This document shows positions 5,977 through 6,115 of a DNA stretch of 6,115 bases, piece after piece (positions within the stretch are counted from its first letter, which is position 1; every line of letters begins with the position of its first letter). The DNA is taken from assembly GCA_000438255.1 (NCBI GenBank), contig FR901890.1, forward strand, positions 1 to 6,115, read 5' to 3'. The notes beneath the pieces were generated by a model. That model was given only the letters and a program-made list of their open reading frames with translations. It made no database searches and was not told the DNA's origin. Made by a program: the position numbers and the translations under genes. The stretch is from Clostridium sp. CAG:389 (GTDB lineage Bacteria; Bacillota; Clostridia; TANB77; CAG-508).

Positions 5977-6115
5977 TTCCCTCTCCTTTTACTACTAGAT
6001 AATAGTTTTGTGGTATTTCACTGAGCCTCTAAGGATACATATTATTTATCAGTATGTCCGTTTGATTGGAGCGAAAAATAGAAAATTTTAAATAAAAAAC
6101 TGAGGAATGCTCACG
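5966..6115. other. noncoding stretch with inverted-repeat structure
   Basis: No ORF with a start and RBS is seen on either strand. A hairpin at 6033-6059 pairs GGA+CATA with TATG+TCC around an 11-nt loop, with a two-base bulge. A longer-range pairing encloses it: TGAGC (6022-6026) with GCTCA (6109-6113), continued by CTC (6027-6029) with GAG (6102-6104) across a four-base bulge. The segment is less AT-biased than the surrounding spacers at 6021-6073. It may be a structured RNA on either strand or simply spacer. No tRNA, T-box or common riboswitch core was recognised. Confidence 0.35.
6094..6115 (-). terminator. possible right arm and U-tract of a terminator cut by the window edge
   Basis: On the minus strand the window opens with CGTGAGCATTCCTCAG followed by TTTTTTATTT. 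This looks like the 3' arm of an intrinsic terminator with its U-tract, serving a gene beyond the right edge. The 5' arm would lie outside the window, so the pairing cannot be shown. Confidence 0.35.

Noticed and set aside
5980..6115. tRNA, T-box, M-box or RNase P RNA at the right edge
   Set aside because: Short resemblances (GAGCCTC, GGATACA, GAGGAA) were examined. The T-loop, CCA end, T-box AGGGTGGNACCGCG and RNase P GAGGAAAGTCC cores are all absent.

Overview
The window is very AT-rich and comes from a low-GC Bacillota genome, most likely a Clostridia-type anaerobe and possibly an uncultured gut lineage. Three things point that way: the AT-rich, AGA/ATA-heavy codon use; strong AAGGAGG-type ribosome binding sites; and a truncated gene at the left edge that starts with the 'G-ITLIALVITII' prepilin-like leader seen repeatedly in clostridial genomes. 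The species cannot be named from the sequence.

Layout, left to right. (1) 1-112, minus: the first 37 codons of a prepilin-type N-terminal methylation protein running off the left edge, with a strong RBS and an extended -10 promoter. (2) 401-853, plus: smpB, the tmRNA-binding protein, with its own extended -10 promoter and an intrinsic terminator whose stem contains the last codons and the stop. (3) 924-5896, minus: four closely packed genes read right to left. These are a 588-aa uncharacterised protein (helical N-terminal part, then a poly-Asp/Glu/Tyr tract of about 120 residues, then a basic segment and a short amphipathic C-terminus), pth (peptidyl-tRNA hydrolase), a short RNase E/G, and rimO (ribosomal protein S12 methylthiotransferase). 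Gaps of 44, 14 and 16 nt suggest one operon driven by a good promoter at 5933-5961. (4) 5962-6115: noncoding in the window, with inverted-repeat structure, a possible divergent plus-strand promoter and what may be half of a terminator at the right edge.

The recognisable genes share a translation/ribosome theme. SmpB rescues stalled ribosomes, Pth recycles peptidyl-tRNA, RNase G-type enzymes mature rRNA and decay mRNA, and RimO modifies S12. The acidic coiled-coil protein at the head of the minus-strand operon is the least explained item and the best candidate for new biology. Other points worth a look are the RNase E/G that ends just before the usual zinc-link, the smpB stop codon buried in its terminator stem, and the structured noncoding stretch at the right edge. 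No mobile element, CRISPR array, tRNA or rRNA was seen.
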